A DNA stretch of 64,000 bases. Source: Planctomycetota bacterium (GTDB lineage Bacteria > Planctomycetota > B15-G4). Below are positions 33,226 through 42,024 of this stretch, in pieces. The position numbers and the translations under genes were made by a program. The notes beneath the pieces were generated by a model. That model was not told the origin of the DNA. It searched no databases and saw only the letters and a program-made list of their open reading frames with translations. Numbering within the stretch: position 1 is the stretch's first letter; each line of letters starts with the position of its first letter. The stretch covers positions 1 through 64,000 of the forward strand of contig QNBX01000004.1 of the NCBI GenBank assembly GCA_003644265.1, written 5' to 3'.

Positions 33226-34350
33226 ATGAGTCACGCCTACACACCCGGCCTCAAGGTCTCCCCGGCCGCCGACTTCATCCGCAGCCGCACCCTGCCCATC
33301 CCCGGCGAGGTGCTGGTGGCGCAGGGCGACCGCGTCGAGCCCGACACGGTGGTGGCCCGGGCGCTGCTGCCCGGCAACGTGATGACGCTCAACCTGTCGC
33401 GCCAGCTGGGCATGGCCGCGGCCGACCTGGCCGACGTCATGCTCGTGGCCGAGGGCGCGTCGGTCACGCAGGGCCAACCCATCGCCCGCAGCAAGGGCAT
33501 CTTCGGCCTCATGAAGCAGACGCTGGAGGCGCCCACGACCGGCACGCTCGAGTCGGTCAGCAAGGTCTCCGGCCAGGCGCTGTTCCGCGAGGCGCCCATC
33601 CCGGTCGAGGTCAAGGCCTACGTGGGCGGCGTGGTGAGCGAGGTGGTCACCGGCTTCGGCGTACACGTGGACGCGCGCGGCACCATGGTCCAGGGCATCT
33701 TCGGCATCGGCCCCGAGGTCTCCGGCCCGATCGTGCTGGTGGGCGCCGCGCCCGATCAGCCGCTGCAGCCCGCGGACATCAAGCCCGAGCACAAGGGCGC
33801 CGTGCTGGTGGGAGGATCGCTGGCGCCCCTGGCCACCCTGCGCGCCGCCATCGACGCCGGCGTGGCCGCGCTCGTGACCGGCGGCATCGACGCCAAGGAT
33901 CTGACCGAGCTGCTGGGCTACGACCTGGGCGTGGCCATCACCGGCGACGAGGCCGTGGGCCTGACGCTGGTGGTGACCGAGGGCTTCGGACCGCTGCACA
34001 TGTCCGGCAAGACGCACGAGCTGCTCTCCGCCCGCGCCGGCAACGTGGCCAGCGTCAGCGGCGCCACCCAGATCCGCGCCGGGGTCATGCGGCCCGAGGT
34101 GCTGGTGCCGCACGAGGTGCCCTCGGTGGAGCAGACCGAGGTCGACACGGGCTTCATGCACGCTGGCTCGGTGGTTCGCATCATCCGCGACCCCCACTTC
34201 GGCGAGCTGGGCAAGGTGGTCGAGCTGCCGCCCGAGCCCGCCGTCTTGGACACCGAGGCCAAGGTGCGTATCCTCTCCGTCACGCTTCGCAGTGGAGATC
34301 GGGTGACCTTGCCGCGCGCCAACGTCGAACTCGTGGACGAGCAGTTCTGA
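33226..34350 (+). CDS. Soluble cluster protein with barrel-sandwich-like N-terminus
   Basis: A 374-residue protein with no signal or membrane segment. Residues about 20-150 look like a biotinyl/lipoyl-type barrel-sandwich hybrid (LPIPGEVLVAQGDRVEPDTV, APTTGTLESVSKVSGQ), but no Met-Lys-Met modification site is seen. The middle (about 185-270) has an alpha/beta feel (GAVLVGGSLAPLATLRAAID, ALVTGGIDAKDLTELLGYD). The last 60 residues (SVVRIIRDPHFGELGKVVEL) look like a KOW/SH3-like barrel. From memory, similar proteins lie next to GlmL-like ATPases in several phyla, uncharacterised. Possible role: adaptor between ATPase and membrane. It begins 3 bp after the ATPase gene and its stop shares a base with the next start. 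Confidence 0.8.
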   Translation: MSHAYTPGLKVSPAADFIRSRTLPIPGEVLVAQGDRVEPDTVVARALLPGNVMTLNLSRQLGMAAADLADVMLVAEGASVTQGQPIARSKGIFGLMKQTLEAPTTGTLESVSKVSGQALFREAPIPVEVKAYVGGVVSEVVTGFGVHVDARGTMVQGIFGIGPEVSGPIVLVGAAPDQPLQPADIKPEHKGAVLVGGSLAPLATLRAAIDAGVAALVTGGIDAKDLTELLGYDLGVAITGDEAVGLTLVVTEGFGPLHMSGKTHELLSARAGNVASVSGATQIRAGVMRPEVLVPHEVPSVEQTEVDTGFMHAGSVVRIIRDPHFGELGKVVELPPEPAVLDTEAKVRILSVTLRSGDRVTLPRANVELVDEQF

Positions 34351-35189
34351 TGGAAGCGTTCGTCTCCTTTCTCGACTCGGCCGGCGAGGGCATGGCGCCC
34401 TGGATCGACACCGGCAAGTTCCCCACGCTGGTCGCGATCCTGGCCTACGCCGCGGTCATGTTCGTGAGCCAGGCGGCGGCCAAGCGCGGGGTGCACATCC
34501 CCATCCGCCGCATCGCCGGCCTCGACGCGCTGGACGAGGCCATCGGCCGCTCCACCGAGATGGGTCGACCCGTGCTGTACGTGCCGGGCATCGATGAGAT
34601 CAAAGAGATCCAGACCATCTACTCGATGATGATCCTGCGCCATGTGGCCAGGAAGACCGCCGAGTACGGCACGGACCTGATCGTGCCGGTCAAGGACTCG
34701 GTGGTGATGGCCTTTGCCGAGGAGGCCGTCAAGCAGGGCTGCCAGGACGCCGGCCGCCCGGACGCCTTCATCGCCGACAACGTGCGCTACCTGTCCAACG
34801 AGCAGTTCGCCTTCTGCGCCGGCGTGGCCGGCATCATGAACCGCGAGCGCCCGGCCGCGAACATCATGCTGGGCATGTTCTTTGCCGAGTCGCTGATCCT
34901 GGCCGAGACGGGCTACGAGAGCGGCGCCATCCAGGTGGCCGGCACCGCCAAGCAGCACCAGCTGCCGTTCTTCGTGGCGGCCTGCGACTACACCATCATC
35001 GGCGAGGAGTACTTCGCCGTGACGGCCTACCTGACCCGCGAGCCCGGCCTGCTGGGCACCATCCGCGCGGCCGACGTGATCAAGGGCATCGCCATCGCGC
35101 TGCTGCTGGTCGGCGTTGCCCTGGCCACCTACTTCGCCGACGTCGAAGGCGAGACCTGGTTCACCACCTTCCAGCGGCTGTACGGCTGA
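34350..35189 (+). CDS. DUF6754-type membrane protein
   Basis: A 279-residue protein whose ATG shares one base with the previous stop (TGATG). It has a transmembrane helix near residues 25-40 (LVAILAYAAVMFV), a conserved cytosolic body, and a second helix near the C-terminus (GIAIALLLVGVALATYF). The body has the blocks I associate with DUF6754: VLYVPGIDEIKEIQTIYSMM, QFAFCAGVAGIMNRERPAA, FFAESLILAETGY and VAACDYTIIGEEYF. The family has no known function. The repeated acidic and aromatic conserved positions would suit a binding site for a small ligand or metal. Confidence 0.85.
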   Translation: MEAFVSFLDSAGEGMAPWIDTGKFPTLVAILAYAAVMFVSQAAAKRGVHIPIRRIAGLDALDEAIGRSTEMGRPVLYVPGIDEIKEIQTIYSMMILRHVARKTAEYGTDLIVPVKDSVVMAFAEEAVKQGCQDAGRPDAFIADNVRYLSNEQFAFCAGVAGIMNRERPAANIMLGMFFAESLILAETGYESGAIQVAGTAKQHQLPFFVAACDYTIIGEEYFAVTAYLTREPGLLGTIRAADVIKGIAIALLLVGVALATYFADVEGETWFTTFQRLYG

Positions 35190-35223
35190 TGGCCCGCGAC
35201 GCTCAGAGAGAGAAGCGCGACCG

Positions 35224-35865
35224 ATGAAGCGCGAGATCCCGATTCTGCTCACGGTCCTGTGCGGCCTGGCCATCACCTGGGCCTTCTTCTCACCCTATGG
35301 CCCCAGCCAGGCCGTCAACGACGAGCTGCTGGCCTGGGGCACCGTGCTGTTCTCCGTGGCCTTCCTGTTGGGCATCGGCAACCTGGTACGCATCAGCCTC
35401 AAGCAGATCAGCTCCGGCCACCCCGACCGCTACTACAAGGCGCTGCTGCTGCTGATGCTGTTCGGCTACCTGGGCGTGGGCATCTCCGAGATCCACGGCT
35501 GGTTCGGCATCACGGAGGGCGACAACCTGCGGCGCGACTGGATCTACAACCGCATCTTCCAGCCGCTGCAGGCCACCATGTTCAGCCTGTTGGCCTTCTA
35601 CATCGCGTCGGCGGCCTTCCGCGCCTTCCGCGCGCGCTCCATGGAGGCCACCCTGCTGCTGGTGGCCGGCGCCATCGTCATGCTCGGTCAGGTGCCCCTG
35701 GGCGACCAGATCACCGGCGGCCTGGCTTCGCGCTGGCTGGCGTTCCTGATGTCCTACATCAACGCGGCGGGCCAGAAGGCCATCATCGTGGGCGCCGCGC
35801 TGGGCACCCTGGCCACGGGCCTGCGCATCGTGCTCGGCCTCGAACGCAGCTACCTTTCGGAGTAG
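35224..35865 (+). CDS. Polytopic membrane protein, about six helices, GlmL-type cluster
   Basis: A 213-residue protein, not recognised as a named family. It starts at an ATG 34 bp after the previous stop. Hydrophobic stretches: ILLTVLCGLAITWAFF, WGTVLFSVAFLLGIGNLV, ALLLLMLFGYLGVGI, MFSLLAFYIASAAF, ATLLLVAGAIVMLGQV and AIIVGAALGTLATGLRIVLG. Little is left outside the membrane except two polar loops, including a charged one after the third helix (HGWFGITEGDNLRRDW). The layout suits a channel-like or scaffold subunit, but no transporter motif is visible. Confidence 0.85.
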   Translation: MKREIPILLTVLCGLAITWAFFSPYGPSQAVNDELLAWGTVLFSVAFLLGIGNLVRISLKQISSGHPDRYYKALLLLMLFGYLGVGISEIHGWFGITEGDNLRRDWIYNRIFQPLQATMFSLLAFYIASAAFRAFRARSMEATLLLVAGAIVMLGQVPLGDQITGGLASRWLAFLMSYINAAGQKAIIVGAALGTLATGLRIVLGLERSYLSE

Positions 35866-35868
35866 GAC

Positions 35869-36711
35869 ATGGCCAGCGCAACCGGACTCGATCGCCGCTG
35901 GATCTTCCTGGTCATGGGGGTGCTCGTGGTGAGCCTGTACGTGCTCGGCGAGGCGGCTGAGATGCCCGTCAACGAGTATGTCCAGAGCTACTACGACACC
36001 ATCGAGGCCCTGCCCGAGGGCACCATCGTCATGCTCTCGGCCGACTTCGACCCGGCCAGCATGGCCGAGCTGCTGCCCATGTATCAGGGCACCATCCACC
36101 AGCTACTGCGCAACAACATCCGCGTGCTCAACGTGTCCACCTGGCCCGCGGCGCCGCCCTACACCCGGGCCGAGTTCGATCGCATCGCACCCCAGTACGA
36201 GAAGGTCTACGGCGTCGATTGGGTCGAGCTGGGCTTCAAGCCGGGCGACGACGTGGCCATGGGCCAGATCGGCCAGTCGGTGCGCTCGGCCTACGCCAAG
36301 GACGACCGCAACCTCAAGCCCCTGAATGAACTGCCACTGCTGAACGACGTGAGCGCAGGCTTCGGCGGCATCTCGCTGCTGATCACCATGAGCGCTGGCT
36401 ACCCCGGCATCCTGGAGTGGATCGCCCAGGCCGGTGGGCGCTACGAGGTGCCGATCCTGACGGGCACCACGGCGGTGCAGACGCCGGACCTGTACGCCTA
36501 CTACCCCAGCCAACTCGAGGGCTTCCTGGGCGCCGCCACGGGCGCCACCCAGTACCTGCAACTGGTGGGCGAGCAGACCGAGGACGTGCACGAGTCGCGT
36601 GACCGCAACCAGGCCCGCATGCTGATCCAGAGCTGGGTCCACATCTTCATCGTGCTGCTGATCGTGGTGGGCAACGTGCTCTACTTCGTCGGCAAGAGGA
36701 GCGCCGCGTGA
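35869..36711 (+). CDS. Bitopic membrane protein with large conserved domain, GlmL-type cluster
   Basis: A 280-residue protein with a helix at each end: FLVMGVLVVSLYVLG near residue 15 and IFIVLLIVVGNVLYFVG near 260. Between them is an alpha/beta domain of about 215 residues (IVMLSADFDPASMAELLPMY, IRVLNVSTWPAAPP, GGISLLITMSAGYPGILEW, TGTTAVQTPDLYAYYP). It has GGAG six bases before the ATG. I know of similar uncharacterised proteins beside DUF6754-type genes. The domain looks like a Rossmann-like binding fold, perhaps on the outer face; no catalytic residues can be assigned. Confidence 0.83.
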   Translation: MASATGLDRRWIFLVMGVLVVSLYVLGEAAEMPVNEYVQSYYDTIEALPEGTIVMLSADFDPASMAELLPMYQGTIHQLLRNNIRVLNVSTWPAAPPYTRAEFDRIAPQYEKVYGVDWVELGFKPGDDVAMGQIGQSVRSAYAKDDRNLKPLNELPLLNDVSAGFGGISLLITMSAGYPGILEWIAQAGGRYEVPILTGTTAVQTPDLYAYYPSQLEGFLGAATGATQYLQLVGEQTEDVHESRDRNQARMLIQSWVHIFIVLLIVVGNVLYFVGKRSAA

Positions 36712-37634
36712 TCGCCCTGGCCCTGCAGGACACCGCTCGCAGCTTCTTCGACCTGGAGGCGGGCTCGGCCGACCTGGACATCATCGGCGGCTGGCTGGTG
36801 GCCTTCCTGACCCTGTGCGTGTTCAGCTTCCTGTACAAGGACAACCCCTTCTACAAGTTCGCCGAGCACCTCTTCGTGGGCGCGGGCACGGCCTTCTTCG
36901 CGCTGCAGTACTACCAGGAGGGCATCCTGGAGCCGCTGCGCGATCACATCGGCGACGCCCTGGAGCACCAGCAGGCGGGCGAGCTGGTTCAGCTGGGTGG
37001 CTACGGCGTCGACGCCGGCATCGCCATCGCCGCGCGCTGCTTCGCCGTGCTGCTGTCGATCATGCTGCTCTCAAGGCTGGTCAAGCCTGGCGGCTGGGCG
37101 CCGCGCTGGCCCCTGGCCATCATGGTGGGCGTCTACGCCGCCATCAAGCTGACCGGCGAGACCCAGTCCAAGCTGGTGCAGCAGTTCCGGGGCATGATGA
37201 AGCCGCTCACCAGCGACACCGCCATGGCCTGGGGCGACAACTGGCAGAACGTCGAGCAGACCGCCGCGTTCTACACCTTCGCCCAGGTCGTGCTGCTGGT
37301 GGGCACGGTCTGCGCGCTGGGGCACTTCGTGTTCACGTTCCGTCGCACGCGCTTCCTGGGCGGCGTCTCGCGCGTGGGCGTGGTGGTGCTCATGATCACC
37401 TTCGGCTCCATGTTCGGCTTCACGGTGCTGGGCCGCATCGCCCTGCTGATCGAGCGGGTCGACTCCCTGGGCGGCCTCACCGGCGACGGCTACCAGCTGG
37501 CCGGCACGGACGGCTCGGTCATGTCGGCCCTGACCTCGCCCCCGGTGCTCACCGGCACGCTGATCGTGCTGGTGCTGCTGCTGCTCAAGGGCAGGCGCGG
37601 TGACGGCGACGCGGGCAGCGGCAGCGCCGCCTGA
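36708..37634 (+). CDS. Polytopic membrane protein, last gene of the GlmL-type cluster
   Basis: A 308-residue protein starting at a GTG with GGAG six bases upstream and overlapping the previous stop. About seven hydrophobic segments, starting with WLVAFLTLCVFSFLY, then FAEHLFVGAGTAFFALQYY. The polar block YKDNPFYKFAEHLFVG between the first two helices is its most distinctive part and recurs in similar cluster proteins I recall. It ends in VLTGTLIVLVLLLL and a charged tail. No known transporter signature. It closes the run; a convergent PIG-L gene follows. Confidence 0.83.
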   Translation: MIALALQDTARSFFDLEAGSADLDIIGGWLVAFLTLCVFSFLYKDNPFYKFAEHLFVGAGTAFFALQYYQEGILEPLRDHIGDALEHQQAGELVQLGGYGVDAGIAIAARCFAVLLSIMLLSRLVKPGGWAPRWPLAIMVGVYAAIKLTGETQSKLVQQFRGMMKPLTSDTAMAWGDNWQNVEQTAAFYTFAQVVLLVGTVCALGHFVFTFRRTRFLGGVSRVGVVVLMITFGSMFGFTVLGRIALLIERVDSLGGLTGDGYQLAGTDGSVMSALTSPPVLTGTLIVLVLLLLKGRRGDGDAGSGSAA

Positions 37635-37650
37635 CGCCGTTGCGTCGCGC

Positions 37651-37664
37651 GAGCGCCAGCGCTC
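37651..37664. terminator. Small hairpin between convergent genes
   Basis: GAGCG, loop CCAG, CGCTC in the 33-bp gap between the GlmL-type cluster and the PIG-L gene. It is symmetric and could end transcripts from both sides, but is short and lacks a T-run. Confidence 0.35.
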
Positions 37665-37667
37665 AGC

Positions 37668-38498
37668 TCAGGCCGGAGACGAGCCCGACGTCTTGCCCGC
37701 AGCCGGCGCCGCGGCTTCGCGATCGGCCCAGAGCTGGCGGGCCCAGGCCGCCGAGCGCTCGGCCGTCCAACCCGCCACCGCGCGTGTCAGGGCCGCCAGT
37801 TCCGTCAGGCCCTCCGTTCTGCGGGCCAGGGCCGAGAGGTCCATCAGGCGCTCCACGGCGCGGCGCGGCTCAGGGCCGCTGAGGCGCGAGAAGGCCGCCT
37901 GGCTGGCGTCCCGCGCCAAGCTGGCGGCGGCCAGGCCGCGGGGCCGATCCTGGCTCACGTGGGCCCGGATGCCGTGGGTCTTGGCCACGCGCGCCGCGGC
38001 CACGTCGACCTCCCAGACGTCATCCCAGGCGGGCAGCGCGTCCCAGGCACCCCAGCCCCACCAGCGCGCGCCGGCCCTGCCTACGCCCGAGCTCAGGGCG
38101 CCCAGCAGACAGGCGCGGTGGGTGGCGTGGCGTTCCAGCGGGCTGGGCACCAGCAGCTCATCAGCGCGACGTGCTCCCAGCGCCCGGGCCAGGGCCGCCC
38201 CTGCCGCCACGGGATCTGCGCGGATGACGTCAGAGCGCAGGCCCAGGAAGAGGGGCGCCTCCAGGCCCAGCGCCTGACAGCAGGCCCGGGACTCCTCGCG
38301 CCGGCGGCTCACGTCCACCGCAGCGCCGCTGGGGTCGATGCCTCCGTCCCCGCGCGCCATGACCACCACGGCGACGCGCGCGCCGGCCTGGGCCAACAGG
38401 TGCGCGGTCCCGCCGCAACCCACCACCTCGTCGTCGGGGTGCGGCGCCAGCACGAGCACCTCACGTCCGGCGGCGCCAGCGGGCGAGTAGCTCCTCAC
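37668..38498 (-). CDS. PIG-L/LmbE-family deacetylase
   Basis: A 276-residue zinc-dependent de-N-acetylase of the PIG-L (LmbE) family, which removes acetyl groups from N-acetylglucosaminyl compounds. The zinc and catalytic motif LAPHPDDEVVGCGG is at residues 17-30 and the further zinc His is in the ERHATH block near 122-127. Bacterial relatives act in bacillithiol, mycothiol, antibiotic or envelope-glycan pathways; the substrate here is unknown. The GTG start overlaps the stop of the upstream secreted protein gene by GTGA, so both are made together, which suggests that the deacetylase is linked to an envelope or exported product. Confidence 0.88.
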   Translation of the reverse strand: MRSYSPAGAAGREVLVLAPHPDDEVVGCGGTAHLLAQAGARVAVVVMARGDGGIDPSGAAVDVSRRREESRACCQALGLEAPLFLGLRSDVIRADPVAAGAALARALGARRADELLVPSPLERHATHRACLLGALSSGVGRAGARWWGWGAWDALPAWDDVWEVDVAAARVAKTHGIRAHVSQDRPRGLAAASLARDASQAAFSRLSGPEPRRAVERLMDLSALARRTEGLTELAALTRAVAGWTAERSAAWARQLWADREAAAPAAGKTSGSSPA

Positions 38499-41400
38499 GG
38501 AGCCGCGGACGGGCCGGCGCTGAGGATGTAGAAGCGGTAGTTGGAGCCGATGTCGTCGTTGTCGATCAGCGCGATCAGCAGCGGTATAGGCTCCAGCAGC
38601 ACCTCCGTGAGGTTGGCCAGGCTCAGGTACACCGGCAGCGTGTTGCGCGCCAGACCTGTGAGCGGATCGCTGGTGTCGCCCATGCTGAAGACGAGCGCGT
38701 CCGTCACCCCGTTGCCGGGCGGGATGAAGTGGAAGCTGCCATCCATCACGCGCCCGATCGGCTCGCCGTCCACCACCATCGTCGGCACCAGGTCGCGCTT
38801 GGTCAGAAAACTGGTGTAGTCCACCACGAAGGGGTGCTGCGTGTTGCCCGCGGGGTCACTGTCCGCCGTCTGCGCGAAGGCCGCGCGGGTGGCGAAGGGG
38901 TCCGGCACCACGCTGGAGATACGGCTGCCGAGGGGCGAGAACTCCGTGAGCTGCAGCCCCAGGAACGGCGCGCCCCCATCAAAGAAGAACAGCTCGTCCG
39001 CGTCGGCGGCGGAGTTGGCCTCCAGGGCCGTGAACCAGTAGGTGCCTCCTTGGATACCCGCACCCTCGATCATGCTCAGCGCGGCCACGGCCTCCACCGG
39101 CGTGAATGCGTCCGTCTCCGGGATGTCGATGTTGCGCAGCGGGCTCAGGGCGCCCAGCTCGTCGCCGCTCACGTCGAAGGCGAACTCGGTCACGGCGTCC
39201 ACCGCCAGGATGTTCATGACCTGGGTGCCCGGAGGCATGACCGTCGTGCCCTGGGAGATCTCACCGTCGCGCAGGTAGAACACGTAGCGCCCGTCGGCCG
39301 AGCGGAAGCTACCCGCAGGCACGATGGTGCCCAGCGTGTCGAAGTCCGTGAGGCCGCCGCCTGTGTTGGTGAGGTTGACCAGCTCGTCCGTGAGGCGGTT
39401 GTAGAGGAACACATCGCACGCAGGCGCGTGGCTCGCGACCAGCATGCCGAAGGGGTCGCCGTAGTAGCCCACCCCCATGACGAATACCACCCGGTCCTCG
39501 TCCAGCCAGTAGACCGAGTTGATCTGGCGGTCCTTCTCCAGCGGCCCCCCGTAGCGGAAGTCGTCCTCGTCATTGGCCCAGAGCGGCGCCGTGGTGGCGA
39601 AGCTGGAGCCGTTGGTCCGAGCGATCTGCAGCCAGTCGCGGAAGTCACTGGAAGCCGACTTGTCCTTCACGACGTAGGCGATCCAGTCGCCGGAGGGCGA
39701 GAAGGCGGCCTTGGGTCCCAGTCCGGCGCCGCCCAGCTCGAACTCGCGGATGCGGGTCCGCCCGGCGGCGGCGGCGGAGCTGGCCCCGTGCCCGGTCAGG
39801 TTCTGGAGCGTGCGCAGCGGCTCGCCCGTCGTGTCGTCGATGGAGATCGAGCGCAGCACGTACAGGTCCTCATCATCCTCCGTGAAGCCGCCCGCCAGCA
39901 CGATCCGGGAGTGATCGGGTGTCACCAGCGGGAGCGGGTCGAAGTGCTGCAGCGGGTCACCGGCGCCCACGTCCGGGAAGTCGTCCGAGATGCGCGGACG
40001 CGGGCCCACCCAGAGCGCGTGCCCGGAGCCCGGCGTGATGATCGGCACCTCGATGTAGTCACGCACGAGCAACGAGTCGCGCACGTACGCCGCCTCGATG
40101 CCGACCCGGACGCCGTTCAATACCTCACTTCCGCTGCCCGTAGCGGACTGCTCCCACTTGTTGGACAGCCCCACGTAGGCCACCCAGTCGTGGGGTCCCG
40201 AGCCCGCGATGGCGATGGACGGGGCCGAGATGCGGCGCGAGCGCGCAAAGGTCGTGTCGTTCATCACCGGATCCGGGTCCGGGTCGGTCTCGAACGGGAG
40301 CTCCCAGGACGCCTTGCCGCTGGCGGGCCAGGTCTGCCCGTCCAGCCGGATGGCCCACAGCTTGTCGGCGTCGAACGGGAAGAACCCGCCGGTGTTGACG
40401 CGCTGAATGGCCAGAAACCACAGGCCGTCGGGGGAGATCGTCAGCATGCCGTCCCAGGCGGTGTCACCCGACGAGGCGTCGAGCTGCGTGTCGGGCAGCA
40501 CGCGCCAGGAGAGGTTCACACGGTCGTACACCGCGAAGCCCTCCATCAGCGAGTCCGTGTCGCGATAGCGGTACAGATCGAGCTGCTCTCCGCTGTCCGT
40601 GTCGGGCAGCACGATGTGGGGCAGCTTCTGGTTGCGCGCGTCCAGGCTCACGCGGCCGCGCGACAGGGCGGCGGGCGTCGTGGTCAGCGAGTAATCACCC
40701 ACAACGAACTCCCCCACCAGGTGCTGGTAGGTGCTCGAGCCGGCCGAGCCCACCCGCTTGCGCGAGACGTTCTTGAAGGAGGTCGTGGTCTTGCCGCGAT
40801 AGTACGCCACCTCGGCCGCGGGCGTCTTGCCGCCGCCCGTCTTGTTGGCCCAGGGCACCTTCTGGTTGAAGCCGATCAGCAGCGTGCCCTCGGACGGAAA
40901 GTGCGAGGTGTCCTGCACGAAGATCTCATTGGGCGTCGGGCCCACGGCGACGCTCACCTTGGTCACCGGGCGACCCAGCGCGCTGCTGGGTGCGTCGGGC
41001 TGGTTCGGCGCGATGGGCAAGAACTCCATCAGCGCCGGCAGGCCACTGCCCGCGTCCACGTCGGAGGCCGGCGGATCAACGTTCCCGAAGGGCCGGAACG
41101 TGTTCAACGTGTCGCCGTCAAAGTCCCGCGAGCCGACGCCCTCGATGAAGGTGCTCTCGGTCAGGGCGGGCACCTCGCGCGCAAAACCGAAGCTGACATG
41201 GAACGGCGGCGGCACCACGTCGACCCGCAGCCCGTTGCTGAGCTTGAGCGACGCCCCCGGACCCGCGCTGCCATCCAGCACCACCGCCTGCACGTACAGC
41301 GTGCCGTCGTACAGCCCCGGCGGGATCACGAAGGTGTGGCTGCCCGCGCCCGCCACATCCAGCAGGGGCGGGTAGGGCCCCACGAAGAGGAACGGTGGCT

Positions 41401-41710
41401 GCGTGAACAGCGGCGGAGGAAACTGGCCCGTGGGCAGGTTCGTCTGCTGGAGCGACACGAACAGGCCCCAGGGCACCGCGTCGTTGGGCGGCACCGTGGC
41501 GAGGTAGTTCAGCTGAGCCTGGAACACCAGCCCGGCGGGCGCCTCGAACGAGTGGCTGTTGTTCCAAGGGCCGGCGCCCGGAGGCTCGGTGTTGTCGAGG
41601 CCGTCAGTCAGCCGCAGCTGCGGCGTCTCTCCGGGTACCTGACCAGTGGTGGTGTCAGCCCAGGTGCACAGGGCCAACGCGAGCAACAGCAGAGATCGGA
41701 GGGTGGGCAT
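38495..41710 (-). CDS. Large secreted protein of unknown function, PD40-like repeats
   Basis: A 1071-residue exported protein. The ATG at 41710 starts a signal peptide (LRSLLLLALALCTWADTTTG); the open frame runs further upstream but only through non-protein-like sequence. No enzyme family is recognised. Several stretches resemble WD40-like/PD40 propeller blades: DGMLTISPDGLWFLAIQRV near residue 430, PLVTPDHSRIVLAGGF near 610, AAFSPSGDWIAYVVKD near 670 and FRSADGRYVFYLRDG near 800. Such blades occur in TolB-like and other secreted binding proteins. It is translationally coupled to the PIG-L gene. It probably binds a glycan, a cell-surface partner or a peptide, but there is no direct evidence. 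Confidence 0.85.
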   Translation of the reverse strand: MPTLRSLLLLALALCTWADTTTGQVPGETPQLRLTDGLDNTEPPGAGPWNNSHSFEAPAGLVFQAQLNYLATVPPNDAVPWGLFVSLQQTNLPTGQFPPPLFTQPPFLFVGPYPPLLDVAGAGSHTFVIPPGLYDGTLYVQAVVLDGSAGPGASLKLSNGLRVDVVPPPFHVSFGFAREVPALTESTFIEGVGSRDFDGDTLNTFRPFGNVDPPASDVDAGSGLPALMEFLPIAPNQPDAPSSALGRPVTKVSVAVGPTPNEIFVQDTSHFPSEGTLLIGFNQKVPWANKTGGGKTPAAEVAYYRGKTTTSFKNVSRKRVGSAGSSTYQHLVGEFVVGDYSLTTTPAALSRGRVSLDARNQKLPHIVLPDTDSGEQLDLYRYRDTDSLMEGFAVYDRVNLSWRVLPDTQLDASSGDTAWDGMLTISPDGLWFLAIQRVNTGGFFPFDADKLWAIRLDGQTWPASGKASWELPFETDPDPDPVMNDTTFARSRRISAPSIAIAGSGPHDWVAYVGLSNKWEQSATGSGSEVLNGVRVGIEAAYVRDSLLVRDYIEVPIITPGSGHALWVGPRPRISDDFPDVGAGDPLQHFDPLPLVTPDHSRIVLAGGFTEDDEDLYVLRSISIDDTTGEPLRTLQNLTGHGASSAAAAGRTRIREFELGGAGLGPKAAFSPSGDWIAYVVKDKSASSDFRDWLQIARTNGSSFATTAPLWANDEDDFRYGGPLEKDRQINSVYWLDEDRVVFVMGVGYYGDPFGMLVASHAPACDVFLYNRLTDELVNLTNTGGGLTDFDTLGTIVPAGSFRSADGRYVFYLRDGEISQGTTVMPPGTQVMNILAVDAVTEFAFDVSGDELGALSPLRNIDIPETDAFTPVEAVAALSMIEGAGIQGGTYWFTALEANSAADADELFFFDGGAPFLGLQLTEFSPLGSRISSVVPDPFATRAAFAQTADSDPAGNTQHPFVVDYTSFLTKRDLVPTMVVDGEPIGRVMDGSFHFIPPGNGVTDALVFSMGDTSDPLTGLARNTLPVYLSLANLTEVLLEPIPLLIALIDNDDIGSNYRFYILSAGPSAAP

Positions 41711-42024
41711 GATCGAAGTCGGGCTCGGAGCGGGCTGGGGGACCTGTCGGGGGAGGTCGCCACCCAATGGCCGGTGGACCGGGCCGGTCAGCGGGCCGTC
41801 TGATGACGACCCGAATGCACGACCCCTGACACCACGGGGGCGAGTATACCGGGCCAGGGAGGCCCTGACACTCAACGCGCCGAGACACGCAGAGACCCGT
41901 AGAAGCTCGCGCACCCGAGCGTGCCCAAGGAGCGGCGGGCGGCCGGCGCAGGGCCTCGGCCGGCGCAGCTCAGGGCCCCACAGGGCAAGCACAGGCGGCC
42001 AGCCGAGAGCGGGCTGGAGCGCCG
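41711..42024. other. Intergenic region of 314 bp
   Basis: Lies between the start of the large secreted protein gene and the stop of dxs, both on the minus strand. It holds a TATACT hexamer facing the secreted gene and next to it a GGGCC/GGCCC hairpin (41851-41865). No RNA gene or convincing small frame is visible. Some of it may be 3' trailer of the dxs transcript. Confidence 0.6.
41843..41848 (-). promoter_or_regulatory. Candidate -10 box (TATACT) for the secreted protein/PIG-L unit
   Basis: Read on the minus strand as GGTATACTCG, five of six bases match TATAAT. It would give a leader of about 125 bases before the ATG at 41710. A TTGAGT lies upstream but at 21 bases spacing, which is too far for a standard -35. 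Confidence 0.45.

Noticed and set aside
33180..34349. Plus-strand frame merged in front of the DUF6754-type gene
   Set aside because: It lies out of frame over the barrel-sandwich gene; the real start shares a base with that gene's stop at 34350.
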